NCBI GenBank assembly: GCA_009779515.1
Contig: WREE01000010.1
Location: 1-22,887, forward strand
Direction of reading: 5' to 3'
Length of the DNA stretch: 22,887 bases
Source of the DNA: Symbiobacteriaceae bacterium
GTDB lineage: Bacteria > Bacillota > JAAYKD01 > WRDA01
Position numbers and translations under genes: made by a program. The notes beneath the pieces are model-generated. The model saw only the letters and a list, made by a program, of their open reading frames with translations, made no database searches and had not been told where the DNA came from. This document shows, in pieces, positions 8,568 through 16,108 of this stretch. Within the stretch, counting starts at the first letter, position 1. The number at the start of each line of letters is the position of its first letter.

Positions 8568-9845
8568 ATGTCTATAGTGATCAATGATGCCCCCGAAAAA
8601 ACTATTTTAGTCAAAGTAAGCCCCCGCAATATTGAGGCAGAAGATATGGACGAGTTAGCAGCTTTAGCACACACTGCCGGGGCGGAAGTTATCCACCGTA
8701 CCTGGCAGCATTTGCCTCACCCTCATCGTAACAGCTACGTGGGAAGCGGTAAATTGGAGGAGTTGGCCGCCCTTTGTGCCGAACTGTCATGTGACTTAGT
8801 CATCTTCGATGATGCTCTCTCCCCCACCCAATTAGGTACTTTAAACGATGCTCTTCCTTGTCGAGTTATCGACCGCAACCAACTGATTCTCGATGTCTTT
8901 GCTCAACGTGCTCTCTCCCGTGAGGGACGCCTCCAGGTAGAGCTAGCCCAGCTTACCTACCTGCTCCCTCGTCTGGTGGGGCAGGGTAAAGTGTTATCTC
9001 GGCTGGGTGGCGGTATTGGCACCCGAGGTCCCGGGGAAAGCAAGCTGGAAACCGATCGGCGCCACCTCCGGCGTCGTATCTCAGCCTTAAGAGAAGAAAT
9101 TGACGAACTCCGTCAGCAGCGTTTGGTGCAGCGCCAGGGGCGTAAACGGGATAGTCTGCCTCACGCTGCTTTAGTAGGTTATACTAATGCAGGTAAATCC
9201 ACCTTAATGAACGCTCTTACCGGTAGCGATCTTCTTGCCGAAGATAAGCTCTTTGCCACCTTAGATACCACTACCCGGCGGCTGCGCCTTTTGGATGGTC
9301 GCTTTGCTTTACTGTCCGACACCGTCGGTTTTATGCGTAATCTACCTACGAACCTTATCGCTGCTTTTCGCGCCACCTTAGAGGAGTTACAGGAAGCCGA
9401 CCTCTTGCTCCATGTGGTGGATATTTCTCGAGACGACTATCAGGAGCAAATAGCTGCCGTGCATGTGGTCCTAGACGAACTGGAAATTGAACGCTCTGTC
9501 CTGATGGTCTTTAATAAAAATGACATTTTGGAGGGTGCCGCCGCCAACTTATTACAAAACGATTACCCTGGTTCGGTAGTTGTGTCTGCTCTCACCGGAG
9601 ATGGTCTACCTACCCTGTTGCAAAGGATGCAGGAGTTGCTCTACGCTGCTTTAACCCGTTATGTAGTCCTCATTCCGTATAGCGAAAGCCATTTGTTAGA
9701 GCCTATCTATGCCCAAGGCAAGGTGTTGCATCGCTTCGATGGGGCAGAAGGAACCACCCTAGAAATTGAGAGTGAAACTCACCTGGCTAACAGACTAAAC
9801 CCCTATCGCCTACCGGAGGATGCTTTAAAGTGGCAGCCTCTGTAA
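8568..9845 (+). CDS. hflX: GTPase HflX
   Basis: A 425-residue HflX, a ribosome-associated GTPase that splits or rescues stalled ribosomes, notably under heat stress or antibiotics. The N-terminal HflX domain includes the glycine-rich segment GGGIGTRGPGESKLE (from residue 147), followed by a coiled helical linker. The G domain has G1 GYTNAGKS (204-211), G3 DTVGF (251-255) and G4 NKND (316-319). A strong TAGGAGGAAAT site precedes ATG 8568. The last 16 bases overlap the next gene. Confidence 0.95.
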   Translation: MSIVINDAPEKTILVKVSPRNIEAEDMDELAALAHTAGAEVIHRTWQHLPHPHRNSYVGSGKLEELAALCAELSCDLVIFDDALSPTQLGTLNDALPCRVIDRNQLILDVFAQRALSREGRLQVELAQLTYLLPRLVGQGKVLSRLGGGIGTRGPGESKLETDRRHLRRRISALREEIDELRQQRLVQRQGRKRDSLPHAALVGYTNAGKSTLMNALTGSDLLAEDKLFATLDTTTRRLRLLDGRFALLSDTVGFMRNLPTNLIAAFRATLEELQEADLLLHVVDISRDDYQEQIAAVHVVLDELEIERSVLMVFNKNDILEGAAANLLQNDYPGSVVVSALTGDGLPTLLQRMQELLYAALTRYVVLIPYSESHLLEPIYAQGKVLHRFDGAEGTTLEIESETHLANRLNPYRLPEDALKWQPL

Positions 9846-11071
9846 GAGATATAATTCGCGCATGCGAGAAAGGGTTGGCAGCCGATTACCGGCGTATTGA
9901 AGAAATAGCTTTGCACAACCAGGAGAAGGTGTTGCAAGCCTTGTGGCAAGCTCGCCTGGGGGATCATCATTTTAAAGGCAGCACCGGCTACGGCTACGAC
10001 GACTTGGGTCGGGAGACTCTGGACAAGGTCTACGCTGCTGTTTGCGGAGCGGAAGCTGCTCTGGTGCGTAGCCAGTTTGTTTCCGGTACCCATGCTATAG
10101 GTGCAGCTCTTTTCGGCAATTTGCGCTCCGGGGATGAGCTAATTTCCGCCAGCGGCACCCCTTACGACACTTTGCGTGCTCTAATTGGCAATATCGAGGA
10201 TCCGGCTCCCGGTACTTTAAGAGATATGGGTATATCCTACCGGGAAGTTCCTCTCACCTCTAGCGGCGAGTTAGACTTACCGGCTTGCCTGGCAGCTATC
10301 TCTCCTGCCACCAAAATGCTCCTGTTGCAGCGCTCCCGAGGTTATAGCTGGCGTCCAGCTCTATCTATAGCAGTTTTAACAGACTTTATCTCCAAAATTA
10401 AAGCAGAGTACCCACAGCTAATAGTTTTTGTCGATAATTGTTATGGTGAGTTCGTGGAAGGTGAAGAACCGAGCCAGGTAGGCGCCGACCTTATGGCAGG
10501 TTCTCTCATTAAAAACCCCGGTGGCGGTTTGGCTTTGGGTGGAGGATATATTGTGGGACGCGCCGCCCTCATCGCCAAGGCAGCTCAGCGTTTAACTATG
10601 CCCGGTTTAGGAAGCCACATGGGTGCTACCGCAGGTGAATGGCTCCGTTTAGCTTTCCAGGGGCTCTACCTGGCGCCCCATGTGGTAGGCCAAGCTCTCA
10701 AGGGGATGCACCTTTGGGCGGCTGTTCTGGCCACACTTGGTTTTCAGGTTTCCCCGCCCCCCCACGGTGCTCGAGCCGACATTATCCAAGCAGTACGCCT
10801 CGACAGCCGTGAGCAACTCTTGGCGCTGGCTGTTGCCGTGCAAAGAGCAGCTCCGGTGGATGCTCATCTCACCCCTTTACCCTGGCATATGCCCGGCTAC
10901 GAAGATGAAATAATTATGGCTGCCGGCGCCTTTATCCAGGGAAGCTCCCTGGAGCTCTCCATGGACGCTCCCCTGCGAGAACCGTATACCGCCTACCTCC
11001 AGGGAGGTTTAACTTTGGAACATAGTCATATAGCTCTGGAAAAAGTATTATCAAACCTGAAAAAAACGTAA
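9830..11071 (+). CDS. Methionine gamma-lyase-family / aluminium-resistance-type PLP enzyme
   Basis: A 413-residue fold-type I PLP-dependent protein matching the YnbB/'aluminium resistance' family, related to Cys/Met metabolism lyases. The likely Schiff-base lysine is K228 in SLIKNPGGGLALGGGY. Other typical parts are GSTGYGYDDLGRETLD near residue 47, VRSQFVSGTHAIG near 77 and FVDNCYGEFVE near 200, with the Asp expected to contact the pyridine nitrogen. The reaction is unproven in this subfamily; carbon-sulfur lysis is inferred from homology. The start is GTG 9830, preceded by CCGGAGGA at a normal distance, giving a 16-base overlap with hflX. Placement directly after hflX is common in Firmicutes. 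Confidence 0.88.
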   Translation: MAASVRDIIRACEKGLAADYRRIEEIALHNQEKVLQALWQARLGDHHFKGSTGYGYDDLGRETLDKVYAAVCGAEAALVRSQFVSGTHAIGAALFGNLRSGDELISASGTPYDTLRALIGNIEDPAPGTLRDMGISYREVPLTSSGELDLPACLAAISPATKMLLLQRSRGYSWRPALSIAVLTDFISKIKAEYPQLIVFVDNCYGEFVEGEEPSQVGADLMAGSLIKNPGGGLALGGGYIVGRAALIAKAAQRLTMPGLGSHMGATAGEWLRLAFQGLYLAPHVVGQALKGMHLWAAVLATLGFQVSPPPHGARADIIQAVRLDSREQLLALAVAVQRAAPVDAHLTPLPWHMPGYEDEIIMAAGAFIQGSSLELSMDAPLREPYTAYLQGGLTLEHSHIALEKVLSNLKKT

Positions 11072-11140
11072 AAAGGTTTTTCCCTCTGCTGTCACGAAAA
11101 ACAAGAGCGAAGGCTGCTGGCAAATCCGCAAATTTTTCTT

Positions 11141-11437
11141 ATGACTTTTAAGATGGAAGGGATGGTGTCCAGGGTGACCGATCTTAGTAAAACCATGCTT
11201 TACGATAATCCTGATAAGGCTAGTATTCACGATGTTCTACTGGAGGTAGATCTGGCGTTACGTGAGAAAAACTACAACCCTATTAACCAAATAGTGGGTT
11301 ATCTTCTCACTGGAGACCCGGCTTATATCACCAGTCACCGGGATGCCCGCAACCGTATTCGCCAAGTCTTGCGTAACGAGGTCTTGGATGAACTGGTCTC
11401 TTTTTATCTGAAGAACCACACCCGTTCCGGTTCATAA
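11141..11437 (+). CDS. ireB: IreB family regulatory phosphoprotein
   Basis: A small protein (98 residues from ATG 11141) that matches the IreB/UPF0297 family. The diagnostic core is KNYNPINQIVGYLLTGDPAY, followed by ITSHRDARNRIRQVLRNE. In Enterococcus, IreB is phosphorylated by the PASTA kinase IreK and influences cell-envelope antibiotic resistance; the same role here is inference. The start is unclear. No ribosome site precedes 11141. Starts at 11162 or 11174, after GGAAGGG (11155-11161), would give the usual length of about 85-90 residues. In relatives ireB is next to ruvX and DUF1292; here an oxidoreductase gene separates them. The 69 bases upstream hold no feature I can name. Confidence 0.9.
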   Translation: MTFKMEGMVSRVTDLSKTMLYDNPDKASIHDVLLEVDLALREKNYNPINQIVGYLLTGDPAYITSHRDARNRIRQVLRNEVLDELVSFYLKNHTRSGS

Positions 11438-11457
11438 AGTTTCCTTAGGTAAAACCT

Positions 11458-12447
11458 ATGACCCTACCAGTGGAAGTCACATCACCCCTTAGCACTTCAC
11501 CTTTAAGAGCTCTGGGGTCTAGCGGTATTTTGGTTTCCCGTCTCTGCTTTGGCACGCTTACCCTTAGCCCCCTTCAAAGCAACCTCCCCCCAAAGCAAGC
11601 TCTTGCTTTGCTGGTGGCAGCTGTTGACCAGGGGGTTAACTTTTTCGATACGGCTACATATTATCGCAACTATCCCCTGCTGCGAGCTTTAATTAAAGCC
11701 GTGGGTAGGGAGAAGATAGTCATCGCCAGCAAAAGCTACGCCAGCTCAGCAGATGATGCCGCCCGGGATTTACAGCTGGCGCTACAGGAGCTGGACACCA
11801 CCTATATCGACATTTTTCTTTTACACGAACAGCTCTCATCAGCCACCTTACAAGGGCATGCGGCAGCTTTAACCTATTACCACCAGGCCAAGCAAAAAGG
11901 AGAGGTGCGTGCAGTAGGACTCTCCAGTCATCAGGTGGCAGCAGTGCGGGGAGCGGTGCTTCATCCCTCTATCGAAATCGTCCACCCTTTATATAATATG
12001 TCAGGTTTTGGTATCGCCGATGGTAGCGCCACCGAAATGTTGCAAGCCATAGATGAATGCTACCAGATGGGTAAAGGAATCTATGCTATGAAGGTGCTGG
12101 GAGGTGGGCATCTCGCTCCCCGTTATGCCGACTGTCTGCGCCATGTAGCCGCATTAGATTGCTTCGCCTCCATCGCTGTCGGGATGCAGAGCTTAGCTGA
12201 ATTGCAAGTGAACTTAGCCCTACTGGCAGGAACCCACCCTCCTGCCGCAGCCGTGGCCTCCTTGAACAAACAACAACGGCAACTGCGTATTGAAGAGTAT
12301 TGTACCGGCTGCGGACTCTGTCTTCCCCGCTGCTCCAGCGCGGCTTTAAAGCTCAGCCAAGGTAAGCTTACCCTGGATGCCAGTCGCTGTGTTACTTGCG
12401 GTTATTGCGCTGCCGCCTGCCCTCATTTTGCTCTCAAAGTGTGGTAA
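11458..12447 (+). CDS. Aldo/keto reductase with C-terminal 2x[4Fe-4S] ferredoxin domain
   Basis: A 329-residue protein. The N-terminal TIM-barrel belongs to the aldo/keto reductase superfamily, with the catalytic tetrad visible as D64 and Y68 or Y69 (FFDTATYY), K92 (IASKSY) and H123 (LLHEQ). The C-terminal 45 residues hold two ferredoxin motifs, CTGCGLCLPRC and CVTCGYCAAACP, each able to bind a [4Fe-4S] cluster. Such proteins are common in strict anaerobes; the fusion suggests electron transfer between ferredoxin-like clusters and a carbonyl substrate, but the substrate is unknown. Only a weak AGGT lies before ATG 11458. The gene sits between ireB and ruvX with 20- and 15-base gaps, so it is probably cotranscribed. 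Confidence 0.88.
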   Translation: MTLPVEVTSPLSTSPLRALGSSGILVSRLCFGTLTLSPLQSNLPPKQALALLVAAVDQGVNFFDTATYYRNYPLLRALIKAVGREKIVIASKSYASSADDAARDLQLALQELDTTYIDIFLLHEQLSSATLQGHAAALTYYHQAKQKGEVRAVGLSSHQVAAVRGAVLHPSIEIVHPLYNMSGFGIADGSATEMLQAIDECYQMGKGIYAMKVLGGGHLAPRYADCLRHVAALDCFASIAVGMQSLAELQVNLALLAGTHPPAAAVASLNKQQRQLRIEEYCTGCGLCLPRCSSAALKLSQGKLTLDASRCVTCGYCAAACPHFALKVW

Positions 12448-12462
12448 GAAAAGAGGTCGAAT

Positions 12463-12891
12463 ATGGAACGTATTATGGGGCTGGATGTAGGTAGTAAAAC
12501 GGTAGGTATAGCTATCTCCGACCCTCTTAATCTTACCGCTCAAGGCCACTCCGTACTGCGTTGGCGCAGCTACGCCGAATGCCTCGACCAACTGGCATGG
12601 CTTATCCAGCAATTTCAAATAACCACCATAGTGGTCGGCTTACCTAAAAATATGAATAACACCATCGGCTCGCAAGGTATGGCAGCGCAAAAATTTGCCG
12701 AAAGGCTACGTCGACGTACCGACCTCCCTGTCATCCTCTGGGATGAACGCCTTACCACCCAGGCTGCCCAGAAGCTCCTCCAAGAACAGGGATTGGACAG
12801 CCGTAAGCAACGGGGAGTTGTCGATATGGTAGCTGCCACCTTCATTCTCGAAGGATACCTGGCAAGCAGAAAAGAGGTACAAATTAATTAA
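12463..12891 (+). CDS. ruvX: Putative pre-16S rRNA processing nuclease RuvX/YqgF
   Basis: A 142-residue RuvX/YqgF protein, an RNase H-like nuclease fold implicated in 16S rRNA 5' maturation and possibly Holliday junction handling. Motifs are LDVGSKTVGIAISDP at residues 6-20 (first catalytic Asp), VVGLPKNMNNTIG, WDERLTT (Glu) and DMVAATFIL (last Asp). The size is normal. AAGAGGT precedes ATG 12463. It ends 81 bases before the DUF1292 gene, which seems to have its own promoter. Confidence 0.93.
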   Translation: MERIMGLDVGSKTVGIAISDPLNLTAQGHSVLRWRSYAECLDQLAWLIQQFQITTIVVGLPKNMNNTIGSQGMAAQKFAERLRRRTDLPVILWDERLTTQAAQKLLQEQGLDSRKQRGVVDMVAATFILEGYLASRKEVQIN

Positions 12892-12904
12892 GATTCTTTT
12901 CATC

Positions 12905-12933
12905 TAGACAGTAGCCTTGGGGTGTGCTACACT
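12905..12933 (+). promoter_or_regulatory. Sigma-A-type promoter for the DUF1292 gene
   Basis: TAGACA (12905-12910) and TACACT (12928-12933) are separated by exactly 17 bases. Transcription would begin near 12940, in a small dyad CTAGG-7-CCTAG (12932-12948). The ribosome site AAAGGAG (12955-12961) follows. Confidence 0.55.
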
Positions 12934-12972
12934 AGGCATGTGTCCTAGGGGACGAAAGGAGCGTGTCTATAA

Positions 12973-13287
12973 ATGAACGATGAAAAAAACAGAAACGAAG
13001 AAGAGGAAGAAGAGCTAGAGTACATAACTGTTTACGATGACGATGGACGGGAGCATGTTTTTGAACTTTTCACCGTATTGGAAGTCAACGGTAAAGAGTA
13101 TGCTGTCCTTTATCCCGTAGACGAAGACGAAGACGATGAAGATGAAGACGAAGCTATCATCTTACGGATCGAAACCGATGAAGACGGCGAAGAAACCTTG
13201 GTAGACATTGAAGACGAGGAGGAGTGGAACCTGGTGGCTGCCGCCTGGGAAGCCCTCATCGAAAATGAAGATGACGACAAACCATAG
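12973..13287 (+). CDS. DUF1292 domain acidic protein
   Basis: A 104-residue, strongly acidic protein. Residues 19-53 (EYITVYDDDGREHVFELF, then VLEVNGKEYAVLYP) match the DUF1292 family (B. subtilis YrzB type). A run rich in Asp and Glu (residues 54-63, DEDEDDEDED) follows, longer than in typical family members as I know them. Both ends are also acidic. Function is unknown; the family is conserved beside ireB and ruvX in Firmicutes. AAAGGAG precedes ATG 12973. A strong hairpin with a T-run follows 12 bases after the stop. Confidence 0.85.
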   Translation: MNDEKNRNEEEEEELEYITVYDDDGREHVFELFTVLEVNGKEYAVLYPVDEDEDDEDEDEAIILRIETDEDGEETLVDIEDEEEWNLVAAAWEALIENEDDDKP

Positions 13288-13299
13288 GGCTTAAGTCGC

Positions 13300-13349
13300 A
13301 AGTGCACCTGCTCCGCCTTTTCATGACGGATGGGTGCACTTATTTTTTT
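13300..13349 (+). terminator. Rho-independent terminator after DUF1292 gene
   Basis: AAGTGCACC (13300-13308) pairs perfectly with GGTGCACTT (13333-13341), with an inner TCCG/CGGA pairing (13312-13315 with 13327-13330). TATTTTTTT follows. It stands directly before mltG, so mltG expression needs read-through or a promoter I did not find. Confidence 0.8.
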
Positions 13350-13355
13350 AAGGCG

Positions 13356-14408
13356 GTGGTTATCCTGGAAGCAGCTCCTTCTCCCACGCAACCCGGTGGT
13401 AACTCCCATGTAGGGAAAATCTTTTTGGCTTTGGTAGCAGTAGCTATCCTTAGCGGCGTGTTATATTGGAATTATCTGGAAAGTCGGAAGGTGGCCATCT
13501 ACGACGAATCCGGACTAAAAGATACTCTGGTGGAGTTGCGTATCCCTGCAGGAGCTTCCGTAGGTGACATCGCCTCCCTCCTGGCAGAACACGGGGTCAT
13601 CAAAGATGCTAGTCTTTTTCGCCAATACAACGCCAGCTCCGGCTATGGTAGCCGCCTCCAAGCTGGGCTTTATGAATTTAACTTGGGTATGAGCGTGGCG
13701 GGAGCTACTGCCAAATTGGTAGCCGGCGATATTAAGCGCACCTATTACACCTTTTCTATCCCCGAAGGGAGCAATATATATCAAATTGCTGCCGGAGCCG
13801 AAAGGCAAGGTTTTTGCAGCCAAGAAGAGTTTTTGGCAGCGGTGCTTGCCTCCGACTTACGCCAAGCGCCGCCGGAAGTTATTTTCCCTCTGGAAGGGTA
13901 TCTCTACCCGGCAACCTATTTCTTCGATTATATTCCTGAACCGGAGGAGTTGCTGGCGACTTTTTACCAGGAAGCTATAAAACGTCATCAACAACTGGAG
14001 CTACCTCCCGACCACCCTCTTACCCTGGACGAAGTTATTATTTTGGCATCAGTATTGGAAAAGGAAAGCCAATATGACGAGGAACGCCATCGGGTCGCAG
14101 GAGTCTTTATGAACCGCTTGGCGATCGATATGCCCCTGCAGTCTTGTGCCACGGTGAACTATGTATTACCCGAGTTTAAGGAGGTTCTTACCTGGGAAGA
14201 TACCACGGTGGTATCGCCATATAATACCTATCTTTACCCCGGCTTGCCCCTCGGACCTATCTCCTGCCCCAGCGAAATGGCACTGGAGGCTGTGCTGCAT
14301 CCCGAAGAGACCGACTACTACTTCTTTGTCGTCTCCTCCGATGGCACCCATCATTTTAGCCGCACCTACGAAGAACACCTAGCAGCAGCAGCCTGGCTGG
14401 GTGAATAG
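13356..14408 (+). CDS. mltG: Endolytic transglycosylase MltG (YceG-like)
   Basis: MltG cleaves nascent peptidoglycan strands at the membrane and limits glycan length. The protein (350 residues from the chosen start) has one N-terminal membrane segment around residues 21-38 (KIFLALVAVAILSGVLY), then the LysM-like and catalytic YceG domain. The catalytic Glu is E235 in ASVLEKES, followed by RVAGVFMNRL and YLYPGLPLGPIS. The frame is open back to GTG 13302, but that start lies in the stem of a terminator. GTG 13356 is the first plausible start after the T-run, although its AAGG is close (about two bases). The start is therefore uncertain while the family is firm. It ends 29 bases before the carboxypeptidase gene. 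Confidence 0.9.
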   Translation: MVILEAAPSPTQPGGNSHVGKIFLALVAVAILSGVLYWNYLESRKVAIYDESGLKDTLVELRIPAGASVGDIASLLAEHGVIKDASLFRQYNASSGYGSRLQAGLYEFNLGMSVAGATAKLVAGDIKRTYYTFSIPEGSNIYQIAAGAERQGFCSQEEFLAAVLASDLRQAPPEVIFPLEGYLYPATYFFDYIPEPEELLATFYQEAIKRHQQLELPPDHPLTLDEVIILASVLEKESQYDEERHRVAGVFMNRLAIDMPLQSCATVNYVLPEFKEVLTWEDTTVVSPYNTYLYPGLPLGPISCPSEMALEAVLHPEETDYYFFVVSSDGTHHFSRTYEEHLAAAAWLGE

Positions 14409-14437
14409 CACCTATCAACTAAAAAGGAGGGGAACTA

Positions 14438-15631
14438 ATGCGCCGAGTTTACCCTTGGCAGCTTGGGCTCCTGTTGCTCACCTTTCTCTCCTGCCCCTTT
14501 ATGCCCCTTGTATATGGTGCACCCCCCCGGATTACAGCTGGGGCAGCTTATCTCCTGGATTATCATACCGGGCAAACCCTCTTTGCACAAAATGCTCATG
14601 ATTTACGAGCTCCGGCGAGTATAACTAAGCTTATGACGGTGTATATTATCTTCGATGCTCTTAAAGCCGGAGAGATCGACCTCGACCACACCTGTATCGG
14701 CAGCGTTAAGGCTAACGAGGTGGAAGGTTCCCGCCTCTGGGTAGGTCCAGGAGATTTTGTCTCCCTGGAGCAAATTATTAAAGGAATTTTAGTAGCTTCC
14801 GGTAACGATGCTGCTATTGTGGCTGCCGAAACCATTGCTGGCACCGAAGAAGCTTTTGTTGAACGGATGAATGCTAAAGCCCAGGCTTTGGGCCTTACCC
14901 AAACCCAGTATAAAAACTCCCACGGTTTAGACGAAGAAGGGCATTACACCACAGCTAGAGATACCGCTGTCTTGGGGTACAGTATCATCAGAGACCACCC
15001 CCAGGTGCTGCAGTATACTTCCCTGACCGAAATCTACCATGTAGGGGTTTCCTATCCTTTGGTAAGCCAGAACCCGTTGTTGGGCAACTACCCCGGGGCA
15101 GATGGCTTAAAAACTGGTAACACCGATGACGCCGGTTTATGTCTCCTAGGAACTGCCCAACAAGACGGTATACGTTTAATCTCTGTCATCATGGGTATTC
15201 CCCAGGCTCGACCGGAGCTGCGCTATAACGAATCCTGCTTGCTGCTCAATTATGGCTTCGGCAGCGACTTCATCCGCACGACTGTCTTACATGAAGGAGA
15301 GCTTATCCCTTCGCAAGTGGAGGTGCGCCGTGCCAATTTGGACAGCATTGCGGTAGCCATAGCTAACGATGTTCAAGTTGTCCTTCGCAGCGGACAGGAG
15401 GAGCTGCTGCAACAGGTGGCTCACTTGCCAGATAAACTGGACGCACCGGTGTATCAAGGAGATCATATCGGTAGTCTCGATCTCTTCTACGATAACGAAC
15501 TCATCGCCACCGTGCCACTTCTGGCAGGAGAAGACAGTGGCGAAGCCAGTTTCTTTAAAGCTCTCTGGCAAGATATTCAAGAATTTTTCTTAGGCTTATT
15601 CCGGGTAGTGGACAAACCAAACAATCCATGA
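14438..15631 (+). CDS. D-alanyl-D-alanine carboxypeptidase (DacF/PBP5-like)
   Basis: A 397-residue secreted serine peptidase (S11 family) that trims the terminal D-Ala from peptidoglycan stem peptides. The N-terminal signal peptide runs to about residue 28 (ends VYGA). The active-site motifs are S61-I-T-K64, S121-G-N123 and K225-T-G227. The last 25 residues include FFKALWQDIQEFFLGLF, which resembles the amphipathic membrane anchor of this family. AAAAAGGAGG lies well placed before ATG 14438. It follows mltG closely, so two cell-wall enzymes are paired. A hairpin follows the stop. Confidence 0.93.
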   Translation: MRRVYPWQLGLLLLTFLSCPFMPLVYGAPPRITAGAAYLLDYHTGQTLFAQNAHDLRAPASITKLMTVYIIFDALKAGEIDLDHTCIGSVKANEVEGSRLWVGPGDFVSLEQIIKGILVASGNDAAIVAAETIAGTEEAFVERMNAKAQALGLTQTQYKNSHGLDEEGHYTTARDTAVLGYSIIRDHPQVLQYTSLTEIYHVGVSYPLVSQNPLLGNYPGADGLKTGNTDDAGLCLLGTAQQDGIRLISVIMGIPQARPELRYNESCLLLNYGFGSDFIRTTVLHEGELIPSQVEVRRANLDSIAVAIANDVQVVLRSGQEELLQQVAHLPDKLDAPVYQGDHIGSLDLFYDNELIATVPLLAGEDSGEASFFKALWQDIQEFFLGLFRVVDKPNNP

Positions 15632-15634
15632 CGC

Positions 15635-15667
15635 TCTCCCGCTTACACTCCACTGAGAAGCGGGAGA
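15635..15667 (+). terminator. Probable terminator after the carboxypeptidase gene
   Basis: TCTCCCGCTT (15635-15644) pairs perfectly with AAGCGGGAGA (15658-15667) around a 13-base loop. The following sequence has only a loose T-rich stretch (GGTGTTTTG), so termination efficiency is uncertain. Confidence 0.55.
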
Positions 15668-15714
15668 TGAATTGGTGTTTTGTTAAAATTTAGCCTAAAA
15701 TCGTTACTAACTAC

Positions 15715-15743
15715 TAGCCAACGGCTAAGCCACGTGCTATAAT
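15715..15743 (+). promoter_or_regulatory. Promoter of tRNA-Arg
   Basis: TAGCCA (15715-15720) and a perfect TATAAT (15738-15743) are 17 bases apart. The tRNA begins 15 bases after the -10 element. Confidence 0.65.
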
Positions 15744-15758
15744 AGAACTGTTACTGAC

Positions 15759-15833
15759 GCACGCGTAGCTCAGTGGATAGAGCACCAGGCTCCGGACCTG
15801 GGTGCGGGGGTTCGATTCCCTTCGTGTGCACCA
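15759..15833 (+). tRNA. tRNA-Arg (anticodon CCG)
   Basis: A complete 75-base cloverleaf. The acceptor stem GCACGCG (15759-15765) pairs with CGTGTGC with one G-U pair. The D arm contains AGCTCAGTGGATAGAGC. The anticodon stem CCAGG/CCTGG (15785-15789 and 15797-15801) holds loop CTCCGGA, anticodon CCG at 15792-15794, which reads CGG codons. The T loop is TTCGATT. CCA is encoded. It has its own promoter and terminator and is the gene nearest to the restriction-modification island. Confidence 0.97.
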
Positions 15834-15846
15834 ACTCTGGTATTAT

Positions 15847-15900
15847 AAAGACCCTGTTATCATGGGCGTTACAGCCAATTATAACAGGGTCTTTCTTTTA
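15847..15900 (+). terminator. Strong intrinsic terminator after tRNA-Arg
   Basis: AAAGACCCTGTTAT (15847-15860) and ATAACAGGGTCTTT (15881-15894) form a 14-bp perfect stem, with a further GGC/GCC pairing in the loop. CTTTTATTTTT follows. The complementary strand has A-rich sequence upstream but no T-run, so it works mainly on the plus strand. Confidence 0.85.
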
Positions 15901-16108
15901 TTTTTACTTTCACACCAACTCATCTTCTCGAACATGATCCTACATTTTTTGTTCAGTTTATTATAGCTTATCCACTCCTTTTGCCGAATAAAAAACCCAG
16001 AGCTTGCTTTGCTCCAGGTATTGGTGTATACTTTATAGTGCCCATTGGCTCACTGGCTAGTTCTTGGTGAACCATGTGCCTTTTATAAACAACTAAGAGG
16101 GATGCTAA
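15901..16108. other. AT-rich intergenic stretch before the methyltransferase
   Basis: About 200 bases with no convincing ORF. It contains the methyltransferase promoter candidate and the ribosome site AAGAGGG just before the gene. I looked here for a copy of the tRNA 3' end and saw none. Confidence 0.5.
16004..16032 (+). promoter_or_regulatory. Promoter candidate for the methyltransferase gene
   Basis: TTGCTT (16004-16009) and TATACT (16027-16032) are 17 bases apart, leaving a leader of about 70 bases before ATG 16109. Confidence 0.5.

Noticed and set aside
13302..13355. GTG 13302 and ATG 13323 as mltG starts
   Set aside because: Both lie in the stem or loop of the terminator and lack ribosome sites.
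13110..13409. Minus-strand ORF with a poly-Ser end
   Set aside because: It is the antisense of the Asp/Glu codon run in DUF1292; the poly-Ser is an artefact.
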